Shown here in pieces: positions 39,580 through 48,843 of a stretch of 64,000 nt of DNA. The notes beneath the pieces are model-generated. The model saw nothing but the letters and a program-made list of their open reading frames with translations. It ran no database searches and was not told the origin of the DNA. The translations under genes were made by a program, and so were the position numbers. Each line of letters opens with the position of its first letter. The stretch's first letter is position 1. Source of the stretch: JAGQRJ01 sp041402045 (lineage in GTDB: Bacteria > Planctomycetota > J058); contig JAWKSZ010000032.1 of NCBI GenBank assembly GCA_041402045.1, positions 14,523 to 78,522 of the forward strand. The letters run 5' to 3'.

Positions 39580-42500
39580 GTGAAGTTGACTGTAGTTCGA
39601 TTGACGACGTATGCGCTCATGCTTGGAGCGCTTGGTTTCGGCCCCGCAGTGGCCGGTCAACTCGAGGACCCGAGCGTCCTCCGGGACCTGCAGGTCCAGC
39701 CGCTCGAAGGCACCGTCGAGCTGAGCCGGTCGGACCTGGAGCTCGGCGACGGCCCGAGCTCGATCGCGCTCCTGCGCACGCACCGCCCCGGCTGGGGTGA
39801 CCTGCGCAACTTCGGCACCCAATGGACCAGCGTCCTGGACGCGCGCCTCGTCCCCCAAAAGGACGGGAGCGTCGTGTTCCTCACCCCCACCGGCGACCTG
39901 CAGCTCTTCGAGCGCGATCAGGACGGCGTGCTGCGCGCCGTGTTCGGCATGCCCCACGCGATCGAAGAGCACGCCGGCGGCAGCTCGCTGCGCCTCGGCA
40001 CCCAGTTCTTCGCCTTCGACGCCGAGGGCCGCCTCGAGCGCATGAACACCGCGCATACCTCGCTCAAGCTGATCCGCGATCGCCAAGGCCTGGTGAGCAA
40101 GGTCGACACCAGCGCCGGCCCGATCACCGTCGAGCGCGACGACCGCGGCGCGCTGGTCGCCCTCTCGGCCCAGGGTCAGCGCGTCGCCTACACCCGCGAC
40201 GACGCCGGCAACCTGCTCCAGATCGCGGCCCAGGGTCGCCAGGAGACCTACGCCTACGACGCCGCCGGGCGCCTCTGCGCCGCCGGCGCCGCCACGATCG
40301 CCTACGACGCCCAGGGTCGCGTGACCCAGGTCGAGGCCAAGGGCTTCCCCACCGCGCGCTACGCCCGCGACGAGGAGGGCCGCACCGTCACCACCACCGT
40401 CGGCGAGACCACCACCGTGCTCGAGGTCAGCAAGGACGGCCTCACGCACACCGAGACCACCGACGGCACGCTCTCCGTCCTCGAGTTCGACGAGCGCGGC
40501 CGCCCGGTCAAGGCCGTGCGCGGCGACGAGGTCCTCGAGCTCGCCTACGACGCTCAGGGCCGCCTCGTGCAGCAGGGCGACACCCGCTTCCTCTACGGCC
40601 GCGGCGTGCTCCCCACCGCCGCGATCCAGAAGGACGGCGCCGTCACCAAGTTCAGCTACGACGACCAGGGCCGCATGCGCTCCTACAGCGCCGGCGAGAT
40701 CGCGACCCAGTTCCGCTACGACCCGGACGGCCGCCTGACCCAGGTCCAGGGCCAGGGCGAGGACGTGCGCTTCGCCTACGACAGCCACGGCTTGCTCACC
40801 CAGGTCGTCACCCCCGAGGGTCGCACCCGCTTCAGCCGCGACCACGAGGGTCGGCTCTCCATGGTCCACGGGCCCGACGGCTCGCTGACCGAGGTCTCCT
40901 ACCAGGACGGCCTCGAGGTCCACGTCTCCCTCGACAAGGCCGGCAACACCGTGCGCGAGGTGCGCTACGACGCGCTCGGCCGCCTGGTCTACGAGCAGGA
41001 CCTCCAGGGCCGGATCAAGACCCTGAGCTACGACGAGGCCGGCCAGTTGGCCACGCTCGGCACGCCCCAGGGCACGCTCGCCAGCTTCGCCTACTCCGAC
41101 ACCGGCGCCTTCGAGGGCCTGACCGACGCCAACGGCAACCCGGTCAAGGTCCTGGACGGCGGCAAGCGGATCGTGATCCAGGACAAGGCCTCCGGCGAGC
41201 GGATCGCCGAGTTCGACGACCAGGGTCGCCTGCTCGAGGAGACCAAGAACGGCGTCACCACCCGCTTCGTCTACGACGAGGCCGGCCGCGTCGTCCAGCG
41301 CAAGACCCCCGAGGGCCTCGAGCGCTTCGCCTACGACGCGGACGGGAACCTCACCAGCCTCCACGGCCCGCAGGGCGGCCTCGAGCTGGCCTACGAGAAC
41401 GGCAAGCTCGTGCGCCTCGAGGCCTCGCCCCTGGGCCTGGCCGTCGAGCACCGCTACGACGCCAAGGGCAACAAGGTCGCCTCGAAGCTCCCCTGGGGCG
41501 AGGTCCACTACGCCTACGACGAGGCCGACCGCCTGACCGGCGTGCAGACCCCGGCCGGTGACTGGATCCGCTTCGAGCTCGACGCCCAGGGCCGCCGCGT
41601 CGCCGCCCACTACCCCGGCGGCGTCGACACGACCTTCGCCTACACCGGCGAGCGCCTGAGCTCGATCGTGACCACCAAGGACGGCGAGACCCTCGAGCAG
41701 CGCGTCTACGGCTACTCCTTCGACGGCACCGTCGAGTCGGTCGAGACCCTGGACGGCGTGACCCGCTTCACCCACGACGCCGCCGGTCAGCTGATCGAGG
41801 CCAAGGGACCCCAGGGCCTCGTGCGCTACGCCTACGACGCCATGGGCAACCGCACCGCCGAGACCGTCGACGGCGAGACCGTCGAGTCCGTCTACGGCGA
41901 GGGCAACCGGATCGTGAAGCGCGGTGACGTGGCCTTCACCCACCACCCGAACGGCGCGATCGCCTCCAAGGGCGAGGCCAGCTACCGCTACACCTCCAAG
42001 GGTCAGCTCGCCGAGGTCTCGTATGCCGACGGCAGCGCGATCCGCTACGGCTACGCCCCGAACGGGACCCGCCTCTGGCGCGAGGACCAAAACGGCAAGA
42101 CCTTCTACCTCCCCGGCCTGAACGGCACCCTGGGCGAGTTCGACCAGGACCGCAAGCTCGTCACCGGCTACGTCCTCGGCGGCGCCCTGGACGAGGTCCT
42201 CGCCGCCAGCCACGGCGCCGAGCAGGTCTTCTACCACGTCGACCTCGTGCGCTCGGTGACCGCCATGACCACCGCCGAGGGCAAGCTCGCCGCGAGCTTC
42301 GACTACGACGCCTTCGGCCGTGAGCTCGCCGCCACCGGGCCCGCCGCCGAGTGGAACCAGATCCGCTACGCCTCGCGCCCCGTCGACCTCGCCACCGGCG
42401 ACTACGACTACCGCGCCCGCACCTACGCCCCCGAGCTCGGCCGCTTCACCAGCCCCGACCCCGTCTCCTTCCTCGGCGGCGTCAACCTCTACGCCTACGT

Positions 42501-43521
42501 CGAGAACGCCCCCCTCGCCCTCAACGACCCCCTCGGCCTGTTCCCCGGCCAGGGTCTGATCGAGGACGCGGCCGGTGGCCTGGTCGACCTCGGCCGTGAC
42601 ACCGTGGGCGTGGTCACCGACGGCGCCCAGGCCGTGGGCAGCGGGCTCGCCACCGCCGGCCGCGCCACCGTCAACGGGATCGCGACCGCCGGTCGCGCCA
42701 CCGTCAACGGGATCGCCACCGCCGGTCGCGCCACCGTCAGCGCGCTCGCCACCGCCGGTCGCGCCACCGCCAGCGCGCTCGCCACCGCCGGCCGCGCCAC
42801 CGGGCGCTTCCTGCGCGACGCCGGCTACTTCGCGGTCGGCCTCGCCGTCGCTCCCTTCGTCGGCGCTTACTACGCCGGTCGCTGGGCCGGCGAGCAGATC
42901 GTCAACGGCGCCCGGGCCTTCGGCCGGGGGATCGCCGCGATCGGCCGCGGGATCGGCAGCGCCGCGAGCTGGGTCTGGAACAACAGGGCGGACATTGGCT
43001 ACGGGATCGTCGGCCTCGCCGTGCTGCCCTTCTACGCCACCTACAAGCTGCTCGAGGGCGGCGTGCGTCTGGGGATCGCCGCGGTGCGCGGGATCGTCGC
43101 CGGGATCGGCGCCACGATCAACTTCCTCAAGCGCCTGCGCCTGCCCTTCGAGATCGACTTCCGCTCGCCCCTGGGCCCGGACGGGGGTGAGTTCTCGAGC
43201 CCGCTCCTCGCTCGCTCCTTCGAGACCGGCACCCAGCTCGCCGTGGCCCTCGAGATCCGTCAGATCCTGGCCGAGCTCTGGCCCACGATCGGCTCGGGCC
43301 TCGAGAGCGAAAAGCTCGACGAGCTGCGCGGCCGCGCGGTCAGCGACGGGGCCCGCTCGGTGATCGACCAACTGCAGCAGGTCTACGAGGACGGCGCCGA
43401 CGCCGGCACCTCGAGCGACGACCTGCGGAACGCCGCGATCGCCCTGGCGGCCGCGATCGGCGCCGACCCCGCGAGCTTCGGCGCGGGCTCGACGACCGTC
43501 CCCGCCGGCTTCCCGCGCTAG
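39580..43521 (+). CDS. Rhs/YD-repeat protein with hydrophobic C-terminal tip, copy 1
   Basis: GTG 39580 behind GGAGGAAGACGCT; 1313 aa. A signal peptide (about 1-25) is followed by about 900 residues of YD repeats (RYDPDGRLTQVQGQ and many like it), which form a beta-barrel cocoon in the family. The RHS core ends with YRARTYAPELGRFTSPDP, LYAYVEN and DPLGL (about 945-987). The tip (about 990-1313) has five 11-residue ATAGRATVNGI-type repeats, then glycine-rich hydrophobic segments (YFAVGLAVAPFVGAYYAG; YGIVGLAVLPFYATYKLL) that may insert in membranes. The end is helical and soluble. No immunity gene is recognisable next to it. A near-identical but broken copy follows at 44416. Confidence 0.92.
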   Translation: MKLTVVRLTTYALMLGALGFGPAVAGQLEDPSVLRDLQVQPLEGTVELSRSDLELGDGPSSIALLRTHRPGWGDLRNFGTQWTSVLDARLVPQKDGSVVFLTPTGDLQLFERDQDGVLRAVFGMPHAIEEHAGGSSLRLGTQFFAFDAEGRLERMNTAHTSLKLIRDRQGLVSKVDTSAGPITVERDDRGALVALSAQGQRVAYTRDDAGNLLQIAAQGRQETYAYDAAGRLCAAGAATIAYDAQGRVTQVEAKGFPTARYARDEEGRTVTTTVGETTTVLEVSKDGLTHTETTDGTLSVLEFDERGRPVKAVRGDEVLELAYDAQGRLVQQGDTRFLYGRGVLPTAAIQKDGAVTKFSYDDQGRMRSYSAGEIATQFRYDPDGRLTQVQGQGEDVRFAYDSHGLLTQVVTPEGRTRFSRDHEGRLSMVHGPDGSLTEVSYQDGLEVHVSLDKAGNTVREVRYDALGRLVYEQDLQGRIKTLSYDEAGQLATLGTPQGTLASFAYSDTGAFEGLTDANGNPVKVLDGGKRIVIQDKASGERIAEFDDQGRLLEETKNGVTTRFVYDEAGRVVQRKTPEGLERFAYDADGNLTSLHGPQGGLELAYENGKLVRLEASPLGLAVEHRYDAKGNKVASKLPWGEVHYAYDEADRLTGVQTPAGDWIRFELDAQGRRVAAHYPGGVDTTFAYTGERLSSIVTTKDGETLEQRVYGYSFDGTVESVETLDGVTRFTHDAAGQLIEAKGPQGLVRYAYDAMGNRTAETVDGETVESVYGEGNRIVKRGDVAFTHHPNGAIASKGEASYRYTSKGQLAEVSYADGSAIRYGYAPNGTRLWREDQNGKTFYLPGLNGTLGEFDQDRKLVTGYVLGGALDEVLAASHGAEQVFYHVDLVRSVTAMTTAEGKLAASFDYDAFGRELAATGPAAEWNQIRYASRPVDLATGDYDYRARTYAPELGRFTSPDPVSFLGGVNLYAYVENAPLALNDPLGLFPGQGLIEDAAGGLVDLGRDTVGVVTDGAQAVGSGLATAGRATVNGIATAGRATVNGIATAGRATVSALATAGRATASALATAGRATGRFLRDAGYFAVGLAVAPFVGAYYAGRWAGEQIVNGARAFGRGIAAIGRGIGSAASWVWNNRADIGYGIVGLAVLPFYATYKLLEGGVRLGIAAVRGIVAGIGATINFLKRLRLPFEIDFRSPLGPDGGEFSSPLLARSFETGTQLAVALEIRQILAELWPTIGSGLESEKLDELRGRAVSDGARSVIDQLQQVYEDGADAGTSSDDLRNAAIALAAAIGADPASFGAGSTTVPAGFPR
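42646..42810 (+). repeat. Five in-frame 33-bp repeats in the tip of Rhs copy 1
   Basis: Five units encode (I/L)ATAGRATVNG-like 11-mers; the second gene copy has four. Variation is typical of slippage. Confidence 0.9.
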
Positions 43522-43541
43522 AACCTTCCTTCCGCTTCGTT

Positions 43542-43580
43542 GCCAGCCCCCGCCCCGTGCGGGGGCTGGCGCTTTGGTTT
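43542..43580 (+). terminator. Rho-independent terminator after Rhs copy 1
   Basis: GCCAGCCCCCGC (43542-43553) pairs perfectly with GCGGGGGCTGGC (43559-43570) around a five-base loop and is followed by GCTTTGGTTT. Confidence 0.8.
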
Positions 43581-43601
43581 AGCGGGTGTCGGGCCTTGAC
43601 C

Positions 43602-43787
43602 GTGATCCGCGGGACCCGGATCCCAGTCCACCTGATCGCCGACATGATGAGGCAAGGCGCGACTGTCGAAGAGATCCTCAGCGGCTACCCCCGTCTCGAC
43701 GAGGAAAAGCTAGAGCTCGTGCGGGTCTACGCCTCGGCATACAGGAAGCAGGGGCGACCGAAGCACCCGTGGCACTCCGCTTCCTGA
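43602..43787 (+). CDS. DUF433 antitoxin, N-terminally shortened
   Basis: From GTG 43602 the frame gives 61 aa with the DUF433 core VIRGTRIPVHLIADMMRQGA and EEILSGYPRLDEEKLELVRV. Family members start with a strand and a Gly-Lys-Pro stretch before this core. Here that part is absent and the DNA directly follows the Rhs terminator, so the 5' end seems lost. Such proteins pair with DUF5615 PIN-like toxins, and a broken one follows with a 19-bp overlap. The protein may no longer be expressed. Confidence 0.65.
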   Translation: MIRGTRIPVHLIADMMRQGATVEEILSGYPRLDEEKLELVRVYASAYRKQGRPKHPWHSAS

Positions 43788-44220
43788 TCGACGAGTGCCT
43801 GCACACGAGCCTGCGCGGCTTGGCTCACGAGGCGCAGTATGAGGCCGAGCATGTCGTCTACCACTCCTGGAACGGACCTCTGGCTGAGATCCTGCTCGAC
43901 GAGGAGTGGACCCTCGTCACCAACAACGGGCCGGACTCCTCGCGATCCTCAACCGAAAGATCACCCGCGACGGTCTCGAACTTCACCCTGGGCTGGTCTT
44001 GTTCCTCCACAACGTCCGGCCGGACGCGCAGCGTGTCCTGTTCCAGGCCACCCTCGACTACCTCGACGGGCGAGACGACCTGATCAATACCGTCCTGGAG
44101 GTCGACGTCGACCCGACGACCGCAGCGCTCCTCGATCCGAACCGCAGGCTCGACGAGGTGACCTGGGCTCAGGTCTGTGACCAGCTGCGTCCTCAGTTCA
44201 GGGAGTTTCCGCTTCCCTAG
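43769..44220 (+). pseudogene. Frameshifted DUF5615/PIN-like toxin gene
   Basis: GTG 43769 overlaps the DUF433 gene. The first frame encodes LRFLIDECLHTSLRGLAHEA and EEWTLVTNNGPD, the start of a DUF5615 protein with the Asp-Glu pair. At about 43939 the frame is lost. The rest continues in another frame as LAILNRKITRDGLELHPGLV to the stop at 44218-44220. One missing T would restore FLAIL after the conserved NNGPD. This is either a genuine inactivating deletion or a sequence error. Together with the shortened DUF433 gene it is a toxin-antitoxin remnant. Confidence 0.7.
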
Positions 44221-44361
44221 CCAGTGGGCGCCTGACCTGCGTGCGCCTCGCGCACGCCGGCTCCCAGGTCCTTCCCAGCGCCGTCCCACGTCCCTTTTCA
44301 CCCATCGCCCCTCCGCTGAAAACATGGAGGCCGATCGCCTGCGCCCGCAGGGGTTGTGCCG

Positions 44362-44376
44362 CGGCCCCGGGCTTGC
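44362..44376 (+). promoter_or_regulatory. Sigma-54-like promoter upstream of the second Rhs gene
   Basis: CGGCCCCGGGCTTGC keeps GG and GC at the -24/-12 spacing, 39 bases before ATG 44416. It is weaker than that before copy 1 but in the equivalent place. Confidence 0.25.
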
Positions 44377-44415
44377 ACTCCGTCACGCAACGGATTGCCC
44401 GGAAGGATCACGGCC

Positions 44416-47400
44416 ATGAAGCTGACTGTCGTTCGCTTGACCACGTATGCGCTCATGCTTGGAGCGCTTGGTTTCGGCCCCGCAGTGGCCGGTCAACTCG
44501 AGGACCCGAGCGTCCTCAAGGACCTGCAGGTCCAGCCGCTCGAAGGCACCGTCGAGCTGAGCCGGTCGGACCTGGAGCTCGGCGACGGCCCGAGCTCGAT
44601 CGCGCTCCTGCGCACCCACCGCCCCGGCTGGGGTGACCTGCGCAACTTCGGCACCCAATGGACCAGCGTCTTGGACGCGCGCCTCGTCCCGCAAAGGACG
44701 GCAGCGTCGTGTTCTCACCCCCACCGGCGACCTGCAGCTCTTCGAGCGCGATCAGGGACGGCGTGCTCCGCGCCGTGTTCGGCATGCCCCACGCGATCGA
44801 AGAGCACGCCGGCGGCAGCTCGCTGCGCCTCGGCACCCAGTTCTTCGCCTTCGACGCCGAAGGCCGCCTCGAGCGCATGACCACCGCGCACACCTCGCCT
44901 CGCTGATCCGCGATCGCCAAGGCCTGGTGAGCAAGGTCGACACCAGCGCCGGCCCGATCACCGTCGAGCGCGACGACCGCGGCGCGCTGGTCGCCCTCTC
45001 GGCCCAGGGTCAGCGCGTCGCCTACACCCGCGACGACGCCGGCAACCTGCTCCAGATCGCGGCGTCAGGGTCGCCAGGAGACCTACGCCTACGACGCCGC
45101 CGGGCGCCTCTCGGCCGCCGGCGCCGCCACGATCGCCTACGACGCCCAGGGTCGCGTGACCCAGGTCGAGGCCAAGGGCTTCCCACCGCGCGCTACGCCC
45201 GCGACGAGGAGGGCCGCACCGTCACCACCACCGTCGGCGAGACCACCACCGTGCTCGAGGTCAGCAAGGACGGCCTCACGCACACCGAGACCACCGACGG
45301 CATGCTCTCCGTCCTCGAGTTCGACGAGCGCGGCCGCCCGGTCAAGGCCGTGCGCGGCGACGAGGTCCTCGAGCTCGCCTACGACGCTCAGGGCCGCCTC
45401 GTGCAGCAAGGCGACACCCGCTTCCTCTACGGCCGCGGCGTGCTCCCCACCGCCGCGATCCAGAAGGACGGCGCCGTCACCAAGTTCAGCTACGACGACC
45501 AGGGCCGCATGCGCTCCTACAGCGCCGGCGAGATCGCGACCCAGTTCCGCTACGACCCAGACGGCCGCCTGACCCAGGTCCAGGGCCAGGGCGAGGACGT
45601 GCGCCTCGACTACGACAGCCACGGCCTCCTGACCGCGGTCGTCAGACCCCGAGGGTCGCACCCGCTTCAGCCGCGACCACGAGGGTCGGCCTGAGCATGG
45701 TCCACGGGCCCGACGGCTCGCTGACCGAGGTCTCCTACCAGGACGGCCTCGAGGTCCACGTCTCCTCGACAAGGCCGGCAACACCGTGCGCGAGGTGCGC
45801 TACGACGCGCTCGGCCGCCTGGTCTACGAGCAGGACCTCCAGGGCCGGATCAAGACCCTGAGCTACGACGAGGCCGGCCAGCTTGCGTCCTGGGCACGCC
45901 CCAGGGCACGCTCGCCAGCTTCGCCTACCTCGACACCGGCGCCTTCGAGGGCCTCACCGACGCCAACGGCAACCCGGTCAAGGTCCTCGACGGCGGCAAG
46001 CGGATCGTGATCCAGGACAAGGCGTCCGGTGAGCGGATCGCCGAGTTCGACGATCAGGGTCGCCTGCTCGAGGAGACCAAGAACGGCGTCACCACCCGCT
46101 TCGTCTACGACGAGGCCGGCCGCGTCGTCCAGCGCAAGACCCCCGAGGGCCTCGAGCGCTTCGCCTACGACGCGGACGGGAACCTCACGAGCCTGCACGG
46201 CCCGCAGGGCGGCCTCGAGCTGGCCTACGAGAACGGCAAGCTCGTGCGCCTCGAGGCCTCGCCCCTGGGCCTGGCCGTCGAGCACCGCTACGACGCCCGT
46301 GGCAACAAGGTCGCCTCCAAGCTCCCCTGGGGCGAGGTCCACTACGCCTACGACGAGGCCGACCGCCTCACCGGCGTCCAGACCCCGGCCGGCGACTGGA
46401 TCCGCTTCGAGCTCGACGCCCAGGGCCGCCGCGTCGCCGCCCACTACCCCGGCGGCGTCGACACGACCTTCGCCTACACCGGCGAGCGCCTGAGCTCGAT
46501 CGTGACCACCAAGGACGGCGAGACCCTCGAGCAGCGCGTCTACGGCTACTCCTTCGACGGCACCGTCGAGTCGGTCGAAACGACCCAGGGCGTGACCCGC
46601 TTCACCCACGACGCCGCCGGTCAGCTGATCGAGGCCAAGGGTCCCCAGGGCCTCGTGCGCTACGCCTACGACGCCATGGGCAACCGCACCGCCGAGACCG
46701 TGGACGGCGAGACGATCGAGTCGGTCTACGGCGAGGGCAACCGGATCGTGAAGCGCGGTGAGACCGCCTTCACCCACCACCCCAACGGCGCGATCGCCTC
46801 GAAGGGCGAGGCCAGCTACCGCTACACCTCCAAGGGTCAGCTCGCCGAGGTCTCCTATGCCGACGGCAGCGCGATCCGCTACGGCTACGCCCCCAACGGC
46901 ACTCGCCTCTGGCGCGAGGACCAAAACGGCAAGACCTTCTACCTCCCCGGCCTGAACGGCACCCTGGGCGAGTTCGACCAGGACCGAACGCTCGTCACCG
47001 GCTACGTCCTCGGCGGCGCCCTGGACGAGGTCCTCGCCGCCAGCCACGGCGCCGAGCAGGTCTTCTACCACGTCGACCTGGTGCGCTCGGTGACCGCCAT
47101 GACCACCGCCGAGGGCAAGCTCGCCGCGAGCTTCGACTACGACGCCTTCGGCCGTGAGCTCGCCGCCACCGGGCCCGCCGCCGAGTGGAACCAGATCCGC
47201 TACGCCTCGCGCCCCGTCGACCTCGCCACCGGCGACTACGACTACCGCGCCCGCACCTACGCCCCCGAGCTCGGTCGCTTCACCAGCCCCGACCCCGTCT
47301 CCTTCCTCGGCGGCGTCAACCTCTACGCCTACGTCGAGAACGCCCTCGCCCTCAACGACCCCCTCGGCCTGTTCCCCGGCCAGGGTCTGATCGAGGACGC

Positions 47401-48561
47401 GCCGGTGGCCTGGTCGACCTCGGCCGTGACACCGTGGGCGTGGTCACCGACGGCGCCCAGGCCGTGGGCAGCGGGCTCGCCACCGCCGGTCGCGCCACCG
47501 TCAACGGGATCGCCACCGCCGGTCGCGCCACCGTCAACGGGATCGCTGCCGCCGGCCGCGCCACCGTCCATGGGATCGCCACCGCCGGTCGCGCCACCGG
47601 GCGCTTCCTGCGCGACGCCGGCTACTTCGCGGTCGGCCTCGCCGTCGCTCCCTTCGTCGGCGCCTACCGCGCGACGCGAGCGGTCGTGCGGGGCACCGCC
47701 GCCGCCGCGCGCTGGGTCTGGAACAACCGGGCGGACATTGGCTACGGGATCGTCGGCCTCGCCGTGCTGCCCTTCTACGCCACCTACAAGCTGCTCGAGG
47801 GCGGCGTGCGCCTGGGCGCGTGGGCCGTGCGGGGGATCGTCTCCGGGATCCGCAGCACGATCGACTTCCTCAAGCGCCTGCGCCTGCCCTTCGAGATCGA
47901 CTTCCGCTCGCCCCTGGGCCCCGACGGCGGGGAGTTCACCTCGCCGCTGCTGAGCCGCTCCTTCGAGAGCGCGACTCAGCTCGCGGTGGCCCTCGAGATC
48001 CGCCAGATCTTGGCCTCGCTCTGGCCCACGATCGGGAGCGGGACCGAGAGCGAGAAGCTCGACGAGCTGCGCGGCCGCGTGGTCAGCGAGGGTGCGCGCT
48101 CGGTGATCGATCAACTGCAGCAGGTCTACGAGGCCGGCGCCGACGCCGGGACCTCGAGCGACGACCTGCGCACGGCGGTGATCGCGATCGCGCAAACGAT
48201 CGGCGCGGACGTCTCGACCTTCCCCACGACGTTCAACCCCAGCGGCGCGCCGACCAACGCCCCGGCGCTGCCTCCGGTCTCGACCCGCGGCACGACCTCG
48301 TCGGTCCCCGCCTCGAGCCCGCGCCCCCAGCCCCAGCCGGCCAGCCCGCCGACCTACACCGTGCAGCGCGGGGACAACCTGACCACGATCGCCCAGAACT
48401 ACCCGGGCGTCTCGGCCATGGACCTCTACACCAACAACCCCACCGTGCTCGGCAAGCCCAACGGCTCGGGGAACCCGAACCTGATCTTCCCGGGGCAGGT
48501 GCTGGCGATCCCGCAGCTGCCCGCGCCCTCGCGGGGCGGCGGCACCCGCAACGTGCGCTGA
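44416..48561 (+). pseudogene. Rhs/YD-repeat gene, copy 2, with many single-base indels and a LysM end
   Basis: The DNA is nearly identical to copy 1 from ATG 44416 (KLTVVRLTTYALMLGALGFG) to the tip, but the frame breaks at least a dozen times (about 44694, 44711, 44753, 44900, 45063, 45184, 45643, 45695, 45763, 45890, 47342, 47402), mostly one base in short homopolymers. With the shifts undone it would encode a protein of about 1380 aa. After the shared tip it has an extra Pro/Ser linker and a LysM domain (YTVQRGDNLTTIAQNYPGVS to LIFPGQVLAIPQ), which copy 1 lacks; LysM binds peptidoglycan. The loop following GAY also differs (RATRAVVRGTAAAARWVWNN). Whether the breaks are real decay or unpolished sequence is open. 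Confidence 0.8.
47476..47607 (+). repeat. Four in-frame 33-bp repeats in the tip of Rhs copy 2
   Basis: Four units of the same 11-residue ATAGRAT(V)(N/H)GI motif as in copy 1, one fewer. Confidence 0.9.
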
Positions 48562-48590
48562 GCGAATCCACCCTTCCTTTCCTTCCCTGA

Positions 48591-48623
48591 GGACGAGCCT
48601 GCGCACCCGCGTGGGCTCGTCCC
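48591..48623 (+). terminator. Stem-loop after Rhs copy 2
   Basis: GGACGAGCC (48591-48599) pairs with GGCTCGTCC (48614-48622). There is no T-run, so termination would be weak or factor-dependent. Confidence 0.45.
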
Positions 48624-48654
48624 AGTGTGGGTGGGCGCGGCGGGAGAGGGATTG

Positions 48655-48745
48655 AACCGCCAAGGGCGCCAAGGGCGCCAAGGCTCCGCTGGGCCTCGCC
48701 GCTGCGGGGGAAGGGAGTGGGTGGCTCCGCTGGGGGACCTCGGGC
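48655..48745 (-). repeat. CCAGCGGAGCC...CCTTGGCGG dispersed unit, copy 2
   Basis: AACCGCCAAGG runs (48655-48683) followed by CTCCGCTGGGCCTCGCCGC, TGCGGGGG and GGTGGCTCCGCTGGGGG. This is the reverse complement of the unit at 28778-28857. Confidence 0.8.
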
Positions 48746-48768
48746 CGGGGAGCCCTCGCGAGCCGAGA

Positions 48769-48812
48769 GGTGGAGGGACGCACACACCGGGAGCAGCGAG
48801 CTGCTCCCCTAC
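48769..48812 (-). repeat. GTAGGGGAGCAGC dispersed palindromic repeat, copy D
   Basis: Reverse-oriented copy with GGTGGAGGGACG and GGGAGCAGCGAGCTGCTCCC. Confidence 0.85.
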
Positions 48813-48843
48813 CCGGGTTGGGGGGGGGAGCGAACTGGCAGGG

